In this document: positions 1-9,456 of the stretch, piece by piece
How positions within the stretch are numbered: the first letter of the stretch is position 1
How the letters are laid out: every line of letters begins with the position of its first letter
Origin: Streptomyces roseus
Lineage (GTDB): Bacteria; Actinomycetota; Actinomycetes; Streptomycetales; Streptomycetaceae
Reading direction: 5' to 3'
NCBI RefSeq assembly: GCF_001044425.1
Contig: NZ_LFML01000085.1
Span: forward strand, 17,246 to 81,245
Length of the DNA stretch: 64,000 nucleotides
Notes under the pieces: model-generated
Seen by the model: only the letters and a program-made list of their open reading frames with translations
Databases searched by the model: none
Told to the model about the DNA's origin: nothing
Program-made: the position numbers and the translations under genes

Positions 1-99
1 TGACGCCACCGCAGCACCAACATCCGCCGGTCAGAAGCCACTTGTGGGCAACTTTGCCGTGCAATGAAGCAGTTGGCCGGAATTCACCTGGGGAGAGCG

Positions 100-3000
100 A
101 TGCGCCCGATATCGCGTACGGCGGTGGGAGCCGCCGCCGCGGCCGTCCTGGCCGCCACCGCCATCGGCCAGTCGGCGGCACAGCCGATCGACGGAGTGCC
201 CGGTGGAGCCGGGAAGAGACCGATCGCGGGCAGCGAAGCTGCCGGGAGACAGCCCACGGCGCCGGTCACCGTGACCCTGGTCACCGGCGACCGGATCCTG
301 GTCTCCACCGACCCGGCCGGGCGCACCGCCGCCACCGCCATGCCGCGCGAGGACGGCTCGCAGCCGCTCGTACAGACCCGCCAGAACGGGGGCGACCTCT
401 ACGTCTACCCGCAGAGCGCGGTCGAGGCCCTCGCCGCCGGCACGGTCGACCAGGAACTCTTCAACGTCACCGGCCTGATCCGGCAGGGCTACGACGACGC
501 CCGCGCCAAGAAGCTCCCCCTCATCGCGGTCTACGACGGCTCCCCGGACCTGGCGCGCAGCGCGCCTCCCACCCCGCGCGGAGCCGAGCGCACCCTCGTG
601 CTCGCTTCCGTCGGAGCCGTCGCCCTCGCCGCCGACAAACAGCAGGCCGCCTCCTTCTGGGCCGACGTCACCGCCACCCGCTCCCGCGCCGCCGGCGGGC
701 TGAAGAAACTGTGGCTCGACGGCAAGGTCCGGGCGAACCTGGAGCGTTCGACGAAGCAGGTGAACGCGCCCGCCGCCTGGGCGGCCGGCTACGACGGCAA
801 GGGCACCAAGGTCGCCGTCCTCGACACCGGCACCGACCTGGAGCACCCGGACCTCAAGGGCCGCGTCTCGGCGTCGAAGAACTTCACCGACTCCGACACC
901 GACGCGGACCGCCAAGGCCACGGCACCCACACCATCTCCACCGTCGGCGGCTCCGGAGCCGAGAGCGGCGGCGCAAAGAAGGGCGTCGCGCCGGGCACCG
1001 CACTGCTCAGCGGCAAAGTGCTCAACGACCAGGGCTACGGCCTCGATTCGTGGATCATCGCCGGTATGGAGTGGGCCGTCGAGAGCAAGGCCGACGTGGT
1101 CTCCATGAGCCTCGGCGACCCCTCGCGGACCACCTGCGACGACCCGCTGTCGGCCGCCGCCGAGCGGCTCTCGCAGAGCAGCTCCACCCTCTTCGTGATC
1201 GCCGCCGGGAACACCGGCCCCGGCAACAACACCGTCTCCTCGCCCGGTTGCGCACCGAGCGTGCTCACCGTCGGCGCCGTCGACCGCGACGACACCACGG
1301 CCTCCTTCTCCAGCCGCGGCCCCGCCGGGCTCCACCACACCCTCAAGCCGGAGATCGCCGCCCCCGGGGTCGGGATCTCCGCCGCGGCCATGGGCGGCCG
1401 CGGGGTGTACGCCTACCAGTCCATGTCCGGCACCTCGATGGCCACCCCGCACGTCGCGGGCGCCGCCGCCATCGTCAAGCAGCGCCACCCCGACTGGACC
1501 GGCCGGCAGGTCAAGGCCGCCCTCGTCGGCTCGGCGAACCCCGGCGTCCCCGGGGACGTACGCCAGACCGGCGGCGGCCGCCTCGACGTCAAGGCGGCCG
1601 TCGACGCGACCGTGACGAGCGCCCCGGCCGTACAGGGCGGCTCGTACAGCTGGCCGCAGGACCGCAGCGACCGGACCAGCGCCGAGATCCCGTACACCAA
1701 CACGGGCACCCGGCCCGTCACCCTGGACCTCGCCGTCGAGAAGGTCACCGGCAACGACGGTTCGGCCGTCCGCAGCCGGATCGCCGGCCTGGACCGCCGT
1801 ACGGTGACCGTCCCGGCCGGCGCCACCGTCAAGGTGCCCCTCGCCCTCGACCCGGCGGCCCGGCTGGAACGCTCCCAGTACGGGGACGTCACCGGGCGCG
1901 TCATCGCCACGGCCGACGGAGTGCACCTCTCCACGCCCTTCTCGCTGTACGTGGAGCCCGAGACCGTCACCCTGCGGGTGAAACTGATCGACCGCGCGGG
2001 CAAGCCGGCCGCCGGACCCTCCTCCCTCGACGTCATCGGCACCGACGACGCCGGCGGGGAGCGCCGCTTCAACGACGGGGCCGCGGACCAGGTCTACCGG
2101 GTGCGCCCGGGCTCGTACTTCCTCTCCGCCTTCGTCGCCACCCCCGACGCCGGTGAGGGGGCCGTGCTGTACGACTCCCTCACCTACCTCGGCCGCCCCC
2201 AGACGGAGGTCAGGAAGGACACCGTGGTCGTGCTGGACGCCCGCAAGGCGGCCCGGCTCTCCCTCGCGACCGACCGGCCCACCGAGGCCCGCGACACCAC
2301 CCTCGCCTTCTCCCGCTATTGGGACCGGTCCTGGCTGCACGCGGGCACGGCGATGGGAGGGCGGACGATCCGCGGGTACTACGCCTCGGTGGAAGGCCGG
2401 GCGCACGAGGGCGAGTTCGAGTTCGGCAGCTACTGGCGGGCGGCCGCTCCGCTGATCTCCGAACTGAAGGTCGCGGGCGGCCCGGCCCTGCACCCGATCA
2501 CCGCCTCCACGGGCAGCGACAACCTCGACGGGTCGGGCAGCGCGCCCCTGGTCGACGCGGGTGCCGGTACGCCCGGGGAGCTCGCGGCCGCGGGCGTCAA
2601 GGGCGCGATCGTCCTGGTCAAGACGGTGGACGGCGCGCTGTACGAGGTCGCGGACCACGCCAGGGCGGCCGGCGCCAAGGCCGTGCTCGCCCACCGCGAA
2701 GCCCCCGGCCGCTTCACGGGCTTCACCGGCTACGCGGGCGGCTCCCTCCCGGCGCTGACCATCGAACGGGGGGAGGCGCAGGCACTGCTCGCCCGCCTCG
2801 CCGCGGGCAAGGTCACGCTGAACTGGACGGGCAGCGCGAAGAGCCCGTACGTCTACAACCTGGCCCAGGTGGAGAGGGGCGAGGTGCGGGGGGAGCGGAC
2901 CTACCGGGTGCGCGACCGCGACCTCGGCTCGGTGGAGTCGGTCTACCACTCGATGGGCGTGGCCGCCGACTTCATCGACCTCACCGGCGCCTACCGGCCG

Positions 3001-3870
3001 CACGGCAACGCCGTGTACTTCGGCGGCATCGACACCGTCCCCGTCCCCGGCAAGCGCACCGAGTTCTACTCGGCCGGGGACACGGCCTGGGACCACGTGG
3101 TCTCCAGCAGCTTCCCCTGGGGCGAGTTCATGACCGACCACCAGCGCACCTACGCCAAGGGAACCCAGCGCACCGAGAGTTGGTACGACGGGGTCATCGG
3201 GCCGGTAGCCGGGCGGGACCTCACGGGTCGGCCGCAGTTGGCCGCCGAGCGGCAGGGCAACCTGATCGGCTTCGCCTCCGCGATGTGGGGGGACACCGGG
3301 CACTACGCGCAGCCGGGCTCCTTCGGGGACGCCGGCGCCCTGGTCCTGAAGCGGGACGGCGAGCAGATCGGGGACAGCTGGTACCCCTCCGGGGTCTTCG
3401 AGGTCCCGGCGGAGGAGGCCACGTACGAACTGACCCAGCAGATCGCGAAGTTCGGCCAGCCGGCGCACACGTGGCAGCGTTCGCAGGCAGTGACGACGAC
3501 GTGGACCTTCCGGTCGAAGCAGGACCCGGCGCAGTTCTCCCAGTCCCTCCCGATCCTGTTCCCGTCGCTCGCGATCCCGGCGGACGGCATGAAGACGCTG
3601 CCGGCGGCGAACGGGCAGCGCATCGGGCTCGGGGTCACGGGGCACGCGGGATACGCGCCGGGGGCGTTGAAGTCGGCGAAGCTGGCGTACTCGTACGACG
3701 GTGAGCACTGGACGCAGGCGGCCGTCACCGAACGGAACGGGCGCTGGTCGGCGGTCGTCGACCACGCCGGGGCCGAGGCGGGCCGGCAGGTTTCGCTGAA
3801 GGTGGAGCTCACCGACGCGAACGGAGCGGCCGTCACCCAGACGGTCGTGCGGGCGTACGACATCCGTTAG
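100..3870 (+). CDS. Secreted subtilisin-like (S8) serine protease
   Basis: A large exported serine endopeptidase of about 1256 residues. An N-terminal signal peptide (MRPISRT then an Ala-rich core ending near AQPID) directs secretion. The S8 catalytic triad is complete: Asp242 in VLDTGTD, His274 in GHGTH and Ser446 in SGTSMATPH. The C-terminal 800 residues are beta-rich, and around residues 800-910 there is a stretch resembling a protease-associated (PA) domain (VKGAIVLVK, AGAKAVLAH, LPALTI). The ATG at 100 was chosen over the ATG at 64 because GGGGAGAG lies just before it and the signal peptide starts there. The substrate is unknown; a role in extracellular protein degradation is inferred. 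A strong hairpin follows the stop codon. Confidence 0.93.
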   Translation: MRPISRTAVGAAAAAVLAATAIGQSAAQPIDGVPGGAGKRPIAGSEAAGRQPTAPVTVTLVTGDRILVSTDPAGRTAATAMPREDGSQPLVQTRQNGGDLYVYPQSAVEALAAGTVDQELFNVTGLIRQGYDDARAKKLPLIAVYDGSPDLARSAPPTPRGAERTLVLASVGAVALAADKQQAASFWADVTATRSRAAGGLKKLWLDGKVRANLERSTKQVNAPAAWAAGYDGKGTKVAVLDTGTDLEHPDLKGRVSASKNFTDSDTDADRQGHGTHTISTVGGSGAESGGAKKGVAPGTALLSGKVLNDQGYGLDSWIIAGMEWAVESKADVVSMSLGDPSRTTCDDPLSAAAERLSQSSSTLFVIAAGNTGPGNNTVSSPGCAPSVLTVGAVDRDDTTASFSSRGPAGLHHTLKPEIAAPGVGISAAAMGGRGVYAYQSMSGTSMATPHVAGAAAIVKQRHPDWTGRQVKAALVGSANPGVPGDVRQTGGGRLDVKAAVDATVTSAPAVQGGSYSWPQDRSDRTSAEIPYTNTGTRPVTLDLAVEKVTGNDGSAVRSRIAGLDRRTVTVPAGATVKVPLALDPAARLERSQYGDVTGRVIATADGVHLSTPFSLYVEPETVTLRVKLIDRAGKPAAGPSSLDVIGTDDAGGERRFNDGAADQVYRVRPGSYFLSAFVATPDAGEGAVLYDSLTYLGRPQTEVRKDTVVVLDARKAARLSLATDRPTEARDTTLAFSRYWDRSWLHAGTAMGGRTIRGYYASVEGRAHEGEFEFGSYWRAAAPLISELKVAGGPALHPITASTGSDNLDGSGSAPLVDAGAGTPGELAAAGVKGAIVLVKTVDGALYEVADHARAAGAKAVLAHREAPGRFTGFTGYAGGSLPALTIERGEAQALLARLAAGKVTLNWTGSAKSPYVYNLAQVERGEVRGERTYRVRDRDLGSVESVYHSMGVAADFIDLTGAYRPHGNAVYFGGIDTVPVPGKRTEFYSAGDTAWDHVVSSSFPWGEFMTDHQRTYAKGTQRTESWYDGVIGPVAGRDLTGRPQLAAERQGNLIGFASAMWGDTGHYAQPGSFGDAGALVLKRDGEQIGDSWYPSGVFEVPAEEATYELTQQIAKFGQPAHTWQRSQAVTTTWTFRSKQDPAQFSQSLPILFPSLAIPADGMKTLPAANGQRIGLGVTGHAGYAPGALKSAKLAYSYDGEHWTQAAVTERNGRWSAVVDHAGAEAGRQVSLKVELTDANGAAVTQTVVRAYDIR

Positions 3871-3885
3871 GTCGTACGAGAGATA

Positions 3886-3929
3886 CGAAAAGGGGTCCAC
3901 CGGGCGGCGGCCCGGTGGACCCCTTTTCG
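3886..3929. terminator. Perfect 20-bp hairpin terminator
   Basis: Left arm CGAAAAGGGGTCCACCGGGC (3886-3905), loop GGCG, right arm 3910-3929 exactly complementary. The right arm ends in CCCCTTTTCG, so it reads as a terminator for the protease gene, and the flanking A/T runs allow it to work in both directions. Confidence 0.85.
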
Positions 3930-3974
3930 CGTATTCGGCGTTTTCCCGCGCTGCCGGGGGCCAAGAATGAGCCC

Positions 3975-5651
3975 ATGAGTCAGCAGGGCGCGGACGACTG
4001 GTGGCAGAAGCTGTACGGAACCCCGGACCCGGAACCGGCCCCCACCCCGGACCCGGCCGACACCCTGGAGTCCCGCTTCCGCTCGGCGTCGTCCCTCACG
4101 CACCGGGTTCCGCCCCAGGGCGCGCCGGGGCCGTCCGGTATGCCCCCGGGCCCGCCCGCGCCCCCGGTCGTACCGCCCGCGTGGGGGCCGGGTGGCGTTC
4201 CGCCGGTGCCGCCCCTGCCCGCCCCGCCGCCCCCGTACTCCGTGCTGCCCCGGCCGCGCCGGGAGGCCGATCCGGAGCCGGCGCCGCCGCCCAGGGACCC
4301 CCGGGGACCGGGCACGACGGGGTACGGCCTGGGCAGCGTGACGGTGCCGCCGGTTCTCCCGGAGGTACCGTCCGCCCCACCGGCCCCGCGCCGGGACGCC
4401 CCGCCCGAGCGGGCCCCGGACGGGGACACCGGCCCGGCCCCCGGCCCCGCGCGCCCCGAAGCCGCCGTCGCAGGCCCGGAGACCCGGCCCGGAGGCGAGC
4501 CAGCGCCCGGCCCCGGCCCGAGTCCCGCGCCCGACCCCGGCCCGGCGCCCGGTCCCGCCCCCGCATTCGATCCGCGCTCCGACGCGGAACCCCGGGCTCC
4601 GTGGGAGGTCCCCGGCCCCGGGCCCGTCTCCCGGCCTCCCGAGGCCCCGCCCGCGGCGGAGACCGCCGCTCACATCGGAGTCCAGCCGCTGGCCGGGGAT
4701 CCCGTCGCCGGTGAGCCCTGGTCCGACTGCGACTCCGACTCCGACTTCGACTCCGGCGTCGGATCCGGTGCCGGCACCGGCACCAGTGGTGGGGGCGGGG
4801 AGCGGCCCGTCGTGGGGTTCCTCGGGGACCGGGCGCCCACGTACGCCGCCGAGCCGGGGGCCCTGCCCGTCGCCGACCCCGGGGCGCTGGAGGAGCTCGT
4901 GCCCGACACCGTGCTCGAAGGGGCCCGGCACGGGGCGTACACCCTGCGCGCCACCTCCGTGCGCGGGGACTCCGCCCGGTTCCGCGGCGAGGCGCGGCGG
5001 GACTTCCTGCTGACCGCCCGCTTCGGCACCGGCGACGACGCCCTCGTCCTGGCCGCCCTCGCCGGGGGCGACCGCTCCGCCCCCGGGGCCGCCGAGGCCG
5101 CCGCCGAGCTGTGCCGGTGGATCGCCTCCGCCGTCGGCCGCAGCCGGGAGCGCCTCGCCGACGACCTCCGCGCCGGCCGGCGCGACGCCCTGCGCTCCGG
5201 GCTCCAGCGGCTCACCGACCGCGGCTACGGCCGCCTGCGCGCCCGCGCCGCCGAACTCGGACTCCCGGAGGAGGCGTACCACGCCGGCCTGCGCGTCCTG
5301 CTGCTCCCGGTCGACCCCGAGTGCAAGACCCGCGTCTGCTTCGGCTCGGGTGCCGGTGGCCTGTTCCGGCTCCGGGACGGGACGTGGCAGGACCTGGAAC
5401 CGGATCCCGCCGGGAGCGGCTCTGACGGGTTCCGGTTCCGCGCCGCCGTGGCCCGGCCCCGCGACACCCTGCTCCTGTGCTCCGGCGGGCTCGCCGATCC
5501 CATGCGCGAGGAGGGTCTCCTGCCGGCCGAACTCGCGGCCCGCTGGGCGGACCCCGAACCCCCGGGCCTCGCCGCCTTCCTCGCGGACACCCAGCTCCGC
5601 CTCAAGGGCTACGCCGACGACCGGACCGCCGCCGCCGTCTGGGAGGCGTGA
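3975..5651 (+). CDS. PP2C-like protein phosphatase domain protein with Pro-rich N-terminus
   Basis: About 558 residues. It begins MSQQGADDWWQKLYG, a start I recognise from Streptomyces PP2C-domain proteins. Residues 20-260 are Pro/Gly/Ala-rich and probably disordered, ending in an Asp/Ser-rich acidic stretch. The C-terminal 290 residues look PP2C-like: SVRGDSARFRGEARRDF, an ALAGGD segment, and DTLLLCSGGLADPM near the end. The usual PP2C DGxGG metal motif is not obvious, so the catalytic state is uncertain. No signal peptide or membrane segment is seen. The ATG at 3975 is preferred to the in-frame GTG region at 3915, which lies inside the upstream hairpin. Confidence 0.72.
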   Translation: MSQQGADDWWQKLYGTPDPEPAPTPDPADTLESRFRSASSLTHRVPPQGAPGPSGMPPGPPAPPVVPPAWGPGGVPPVPPLPAPPPPYSVLPRPRREADPEPAPPPRDPRGPGTTGYGLGSVTVPPVLPEVPSAPPAPRRDAPPERAPDGDTGPAPGPARPEAAVAGPETRPGGEPAPGPGPSPAPDPGPAPGPAPAFDPRSDAEPRAPWEVPGPGPVSRPPEAPPAAETAAHIGVQPLAGDPVAGEPWSDCDSDSDFDSGVGSGAGTGTSGGGGERPVVGFLGDRAPTYAAEPGALPVADPGALEELVPDTVLEGARHGAYTLRATSVRGDSARFRGEARRDFLLTARFGTGDDALVLAALAGGDRSAPGAAEAAAELCRWIASAVGRSRERLADDLRAGRRDALRSGLQRLTDRGYGRLRARAAELGLPEEAYHAGLRVLLLPVDPECKTRVCFGSGAGGLFRLRDGTWQDLEPDPAGSGSDGFRFRAAVARPRDTLLLCSGGLADPMREEGLLPAELAARWADPEPPGLAAFLADTQLRLKGYADDRTAAAVWEA

Positions 5652-5756
5652 GCGCGCGGCCGGCCGTCCGCCCCGGCGACGGGGTGGCGCCGCATGCCGG
5701 CACGGGAGCGGCCCCGCAGCGCGTGGCCGCGGGGCGCCCCTGGGGGTTCGGTGGGT

Positions 5757-5978
5757 TCAGTCGACCATGAGCCCGTCGCCCGTGCCGCCCTTGCACGTGT
5801 TGGTCGCCCAGTCGACCGTCCCGCCGCGGTCCTGGCACTCACCGGGGGTGAGGCTCTCGGTGTGGGCGGTGGCGGTGGCGTTGTGGGTGGCGGCGGTGGC
5901 GGTTGCGGCACCTGCGAGGCCGAGTCCGGCGAAGGATGCCGCGGCGGTGACGGCGACGAGAGTTCGTCGAATGCGCAT
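5757..5978 (-). CDS. Small secreted protein, two cysteines
   Basis: A 73-residue product with a clear signal peptide (MRIRRT, then a hydrophobic Ala/Gly-rich stretch ending near TATAATHN). The mature part is only about 43 residues, with two cysteines in GECQDRGG and NTCKGG that could form one disulfide. The ATG at 5978 is preceded by AAAGGGGA, a good ribosome-binding site, which rules out the longer upstream reading. Function is unknown; it belongs to the many tiny exported proteins of actinomycetes. Confidence 0.7.
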   Translation of the reverse strand: MRIRRTLVAVTAAASFAGLGLAGAATATAATHNATATAHTESLTPGECQDRGGTVDWATNTCKGGTGDGLMVD

Positions 5979-6146
5979 GTGGGTCCCCTTTCGAGGATGG
6001 GCTTGGGTGGGCCACTGACCAGCCTGATCTTCACCCGTTCGGGTGGCGCGCTGGATTGCTCCATTCGGGTGAAGTCCGCTGAGGGCGAGGAGGCCGCCTT
6101 CGCTGTGGCACGGGCATGTGCAACGGGTGGACGGCGCGCTATCTTT

Positions 6147-6644
6147 CCCCGAACGGCAGGCGCCGCACCGGCCTCCGACCGCGGCCGTCAAGTGGCGTGG
6201 AGGGCGGGTGACGGCGGTTTCTCGATGCCGGTGGGAGATCTCCTCACCCTGGTGCAGTACGACCTGCCCCTCAAAGTGGTCCTCTCGAACAACTCAGCGC
6301 ACGCGAGGGCCGAGCGGTAGGTGCCGGTTTCCGGCCTCCTCCCGTGCGCGGCGGCCCACCGTGATCAGGGTGTCGCGGCGACCGTCCGCGCGGCGGGCGC
6401 GTCCGGGGCCCGGCTGGACGAGCCCGAGCAGCTCGCGGGCGCTTGGAGAGGCGCGTTCCGGCACGAGGACCCGCCTTTCGGAAAGGCGCGGGCCGATCCC
6501 TGCCCCCTGTCGATTCCCACCAGGATCAGCGCCGAAATGGTGACCGGTTCCGCACTTTCCGCCGACGGGACCATGCTCGACGGTGGCGTGGGAAGCATGA
6601 TCCGGATGGCTCGATCCCGCCTGCGTCACGTGCTGCTCACGTAA
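6147..6644 (+). pseudogene. Decayed C-terminal part of a thiamine-diphosphate pyruvate oxidase (poxB-like)
   Basis: Reading frame +3 contains recognisable remains of a pyruvate dehydrogenase (quinone)/pyruvate oxidase. GDGGFSMPVGDLLTL then QYDLPLKVVLSNNS (about 6210-6290) matches the ThDP-binding GDG...NN motif. After an in-frame TAG at 6318-6320 the same frame continues with AATVRAAGASG, LSIPTRISAEMV and LDGGVGSMIRMARS, the usual C-terminus of the family, ending at TAA 6642-6644. The N-terminal two thirds of a roughly 580-residue enzyme are missing and the residues after NNS are scrambled. It is read as a non-functional remnant. Confidence 0.72.
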
Positions 6645-6731
6645 GCCCGCAGGAGTGCGGATTGCCCCGGCGGGCATGCATCCCCGTAGACCAGTTCGAG
6701 ATCACGGGAACTTGCGGGGGAGGACATCGCC

Positions 6732-7250
6732 GTGCGGGTGGGGGCGAAGACCGGAAAGCAGTGGGGGAGAGGGCGGCCCGAACCGCGTGAACCGTCCGTC
6801 CAGGACGGGAGAGCGGTGGACGCGCTGGAGATCACGCGGAGCATACGCCGGGCGGATCACAAGGCCGTGAGCGAAGTGCGCCGGGCATTACGGGAGTTGA
6901 TGCGCCATCGCTGTCCGTCCGATACCGCCGAGGTGGCCGAGCTGCTGATCACCGAGCTCGTCACCAACGCCCTCGTCCACACCGACCAGGGCGCCGAGGT
7001 CTCGGCGACGCTCGCCGCGGACCGGCTGAGGGTGGAGGTCCGGGACTACGCCTCGCGGCGGCCCCGGCCGTACGTACCGACCGCCGACGACGGTACGCAC
7101 GGCCGGGGACTGATGCTGGTGCAGGCCCTCGCCGACGCCTGGGGCGTGGACGCGCCCGTCCAGGCGGGCGGCAAGGTGGTGTGGTTCGAGTTGGACGGCG
7201 CCCTCGGGAGCCGCGCCTACTCCGGAGCGTACGACGCGGGGCCCGCCTGA
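6732..7250 (+). CDS. ATP-binding protein, anti-sigma factor (RsbW/HATPase) type
   Basis: A 172-residue single-domain GHKL ATPase of the type used as anti-sigma or regulatory kinase in Streptomyces. The N-box is ELLITELVTNALVHT and the G-box is THGRGLMLVQALADAWG, with a degenerate DYASRRP in between. Translation starts at GTG 6732 after GGGGGAGG. The first 35 residues are basic and poorly conserved, so a later start is possible. There is no adjacent sigma factor or anti-anti-sigma gene, so its partner cannot be named. Confidence 0.85.
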   Translation: MRVGAKTGKQWGRGRPEPREPSVQDGRAVDALEITRSIRRADHKAVSEVRRALRELMRHRCPSDTAEVAELLITELVTNALVHTDQGAEVSATLAADRLRVEVRDYASRRPRPYVPTADDGTHGRGLMLVQALADAWGVDAPVQAGGKVVWFELDGALGSRAYSGAYDAGPA

Positions 7251-7263
7251 CGGCGGGCCCCGC
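7236..7263. terminator. 12-bp hairpin at a convergent junction
   Basis: GCGGGGCCCGCC (7236-7247), loop TGAC, and the exact complement at 7252-7263. The stop codon of the ATP-binding protein lies in the loop. It sits between two genes that converge and can end both transcripts. Confidence 0.65.
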
Positions 7264-7286
7264 GGGGTCGTTCCGGCCTGCGGTTC

Positions 7287-8348
7287 TCAGCCGAACTGCT
7301 GCTCCAGATCCTTGAGTTTGCGTTCCAGGGAGTCGAGGCGGGGGATGGTCTGGGTGTCGTCCTCGGCGGTCAGGTCCACTGTCCGGGGCCCGGTCACCTC
7401 AGCGACCTCGGGTCCGTGTACGGCCTGCAGTGAGGGCCGGCGGCGCGGGGCGGGCAGCTGTCCCGTTTCCGGTATGGCCGGCTCCGCGCCGACCGGCGCG
7501 GAGCCCGAGCCGGGGGCCAGCCCCGGTACGTCGACCTGGCGGGCGCGGGAGCGCCCGAACGCCCGGTTCTGCCGGCCCAGGGCCTTGATGCGGGCCCGGT
7601 CCAGCCGGTTCTGGTCGCGCCGCCGGTGGCGGTCCTGCTCCCGCTCGCGCTTGTCCTCGCGTACCTCGTCGACGGCCTCGTCGAGGGTGCGGACGCCCTC
7701 CAGCAGCATGAGCGACCAGGCGCCGAAGGTCTCCCGGGGGGCCCGCAGCCAGCGGACCATCCGGATCTGCGGCAGCGGCCTCGGGATCAGGCCCTGCTCG
7801 CGCAGCGCGGCCCGGCGGGTCTGCTTGAGGGCGCGGTCGAAGAGGACGGCTGCCGAGAGCGACATGCCGGAGAAGAACTGCGGGGCCCCATCGTGCCCGA
7901 TGCCCCGCGGCGCGTGCACCCAGTTGAACCAGGCGGCCGCGCCCGCGAAGAGCCAGACCAGCATGCGCGAGCCGAGGGCCGCGTCACCGTGGCTCGCCTC
8001 GCGGACGGCGAGCACCGAGCAGAACATGGCGGCGCCGTCGAGGCCGAAGGGGACCAGGTACTCCCAGCCCCCGGAGAGGTTCAGGTTCTGCCGGCCGAAG
8101 CCGACCAGTCCGTGGAACGAGAGCGCCGCGGCGACCGCCGCGCAGCAGAACAGCAGGACGTAGGAGGCGGTTCCGTAGACGGCTTCCTTGCGCCGCCGCC
8201 GTTCCTCGCTGCGCTCCCAGGTGTCCTCGGCCGCGGCCTTCTCGCCTTCCCGCTTGCCCCGGGCCAGTACCGCAACTGCCGCAAGTACGCCCAGGATCAG
8301 CAGGCTGCCGGGCAGCAGCCAGTCCAGCGATATGTCGGTCAGTCTCAT
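7287..8348 (-). CDS. DUF2637 domain membrane protein
   Basis: A 353-residue protein with one N-terminal membrane segment (LLPGSLLILGVLAAVAVLA), a charged linker (EERRRRKEA), then about four further hydrophobic segments typical of DUF2637, such as YVLLFCCAAVAAALSF and SRMLVWLFAGAAAWFNW. The C-terminal 150 residues are cytoplasmic, charged and Pro-rich, with a final coiled-coil-like segment (LDSLERKLKDLEQQF). In actinomycetes DUF2637 proteins are often linked to plasmid or integrated-element functions, but many are chromosomal and of unknown role. The ATG at 8348 follows AAGGGA; an in-frame ATG 16 codons upstream is less well placed. Confidence 0.78.
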   Translation of the reverse strand: MRLTDISLDWLLPGSLLILGVLAAVAVLARGKREGEKAAAEDTWERSEERRRRKEAVYGTASYVLLFCCAAVAAALSFHGLVGFGRQNLNLSGGWEYLVPFGLDGAAMFCSVLAVREASHGDAALGSRMLVWLFAGAAAWFNWVHAPRGIGHDGAPQFFSGMSLSAAVLFDRALKQTRRAALREQGLIPRPLPQIRMVRWLRAPRETFGAWSLMLLEGVRTLDEAVDEVREDKREREQDRHRRRDQNRLDRARIKALGRQNRAFGRSRARQVDVPGLAPGSGSAPVGAEPAIPETGQLPAPRRRPSLQAVHGPEVAEVTGPRTVDLTAEDDTQTIPRLDSLERKLKDLEQQFG

Positions 8349-8551
8349 GCGGATGTCCCTTGCCTCTGCCTCGCGTGTGCGGCCTTCGGGAGTCATGGTG
8401 ACGCAGGAGATCGGCCCGGCACGCGGGTTTCGGGGCAAGTGGACGCCATCGGGGGGTGGGGCCCGCCGGATAGGGTGTTGTGGCTCGAACTGCCGCTCGC
8501 ACGACCGGAGTCGAGTTCGATTACGGTCAGCCGTACGAGTGGGTTCAGAGG

Positions 8552-9403
8552 TCAGGCGGCGGCCGTGAGGCGGGCGATGCGGTCCGCGTCGCAGGTGCGG
8601 GGACAGGTGGTGCAGGTGTCCTCGGGCCGGATCGTGTAGAAGAGGCAGCAGCTGGCCCGGTCCCGGGTCGCCAGCCGTTCGCCGCGCGGGCCCGAGAGCG
8701 TACGGAACGCCGCGCCGGCGGTGTACGGGGCCGTCCGGCCGGGCAGCAGCGCCTCCAGCTCGGCCATGGCCCGGTGTTCCTCGTCCACGAGCTTGCCCAG
8801 GTGCCAGACGCCCGAGACGATCTCGTCGGTCACCATGCCCCACAGGGCGCGGTGGCCGCGCCGCATGCGCGGGCCGAAGCCGTCCAGCAGCGGTTCGAGG
8901 TGGTGGGCCACCGCGGCCCGTACCTCGGCGCGCAGCGCCTCCTCGTCGGGCACGACACGGGCCCCGGGGAGAGCGGCCGCCGGGTCGTCCGGCAGGCAGG
9001 AGAACGACTCGACGCGCACGCTCATGAGGCCCCGGGTCCGGTGGAACGCCACGTCCCGCGCCGACAGGCGGGGTACCCGGCGATCCAGGAACCAGGGGGC
9101 CGTGATCAGCAGGCAGGCGGGCCAGGCGTACCGGTGCAGCCCGAAGGTGGCCACGACGTCGGGGCGGGCCCGGCGGCCGTAGTCCCGCAGGACCTGGGCT
9201 TCGTCCCAGTCGAGGTAGGCGTCGGCCTCGGCCCCGCCGGCCGCGAGCGCGTCCGCGCCGATCCACCCCGCACCGCGGGGGGCGGGCTCGTGCGCCGCGC
9301 GTTCGACGACCTGGAGGCGGTCGTACGCCTTCGACAGGCGTGCGTACGCGTCCGCCACCGGAGAGCCGGCAGACGGCAGGGCGACGACGGAGCTGTCGGG
9401 CAT
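8552..9403 (-). CDS. FhuF-like ferric-siderophore reductase, 2Fe-2S protein
   Basis: A protein of about 283 residues whose C-terminus carries the FhuF-type cysteine pattern: two adjacent cysteines (RASCCLF), then TCTTCPRTC about ten residues later, which bind a 2Fe-2S cluster. FhuF proteins reduce ferric siderophore complexes to release iron in the cytoplasm. An iron-box operator lies just upstream, which supports the function and predicts derepression in low iron. I chose the ATG at 9403; TTG at 9436 or GTG at 9424 would extend it by 7-11 residues but would run into the operator. No siderophore transporter is next to it. Confidence 0.8.
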   Translation of the reverse strand: MPDSSVVALPSAGSPVADAYARLSKAYDRLQVVERAAHEPAPRGAGWIGADALAAGGAEADAYLDWDEAQVLRDYGRRARPDVVATFGLHRYAWPACLLITAPWFLDRRVPRLSARDVAFHRTRGLMSVRVESFSCLPDDPAAALPGARVVPDEEALRAEVRAAVAHHLEPLLDGFGPRMRRGHRALWGMVTDEIVSGVWHLGKLVDEEHRAMAELEALLPGRTAPYTAGAAFRTLSGPRGERLATRDRASCCLFYTIRPEDTCTTCPRTCDADRIARLTAAA

Positions 9404-9437
9404 GGCGGGACCACCGATTCGCACGGTCGGAAGCAAG

Positions 9438-9456
9438 GGAGGTAAGCCTTACCTTA
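9438..9456. promoter_or_regulatory. Iron box (DmdR/IdeR-type operator)
   Basis: GGAGGTAAGCCTTACCTTA is a 19-bp imperfect palindrome close to the actinobacterial DtxR-family consensus TTAGGTTAGGCTAACCTAA. It lies about 35 bp before the FhuF-like start and about 80-110 bp before the divergent GntR gene. Fe-bound DmdR would be expected to repress the reductase gene; an effect on the GntR gene is possible. Confidence 0.75.
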
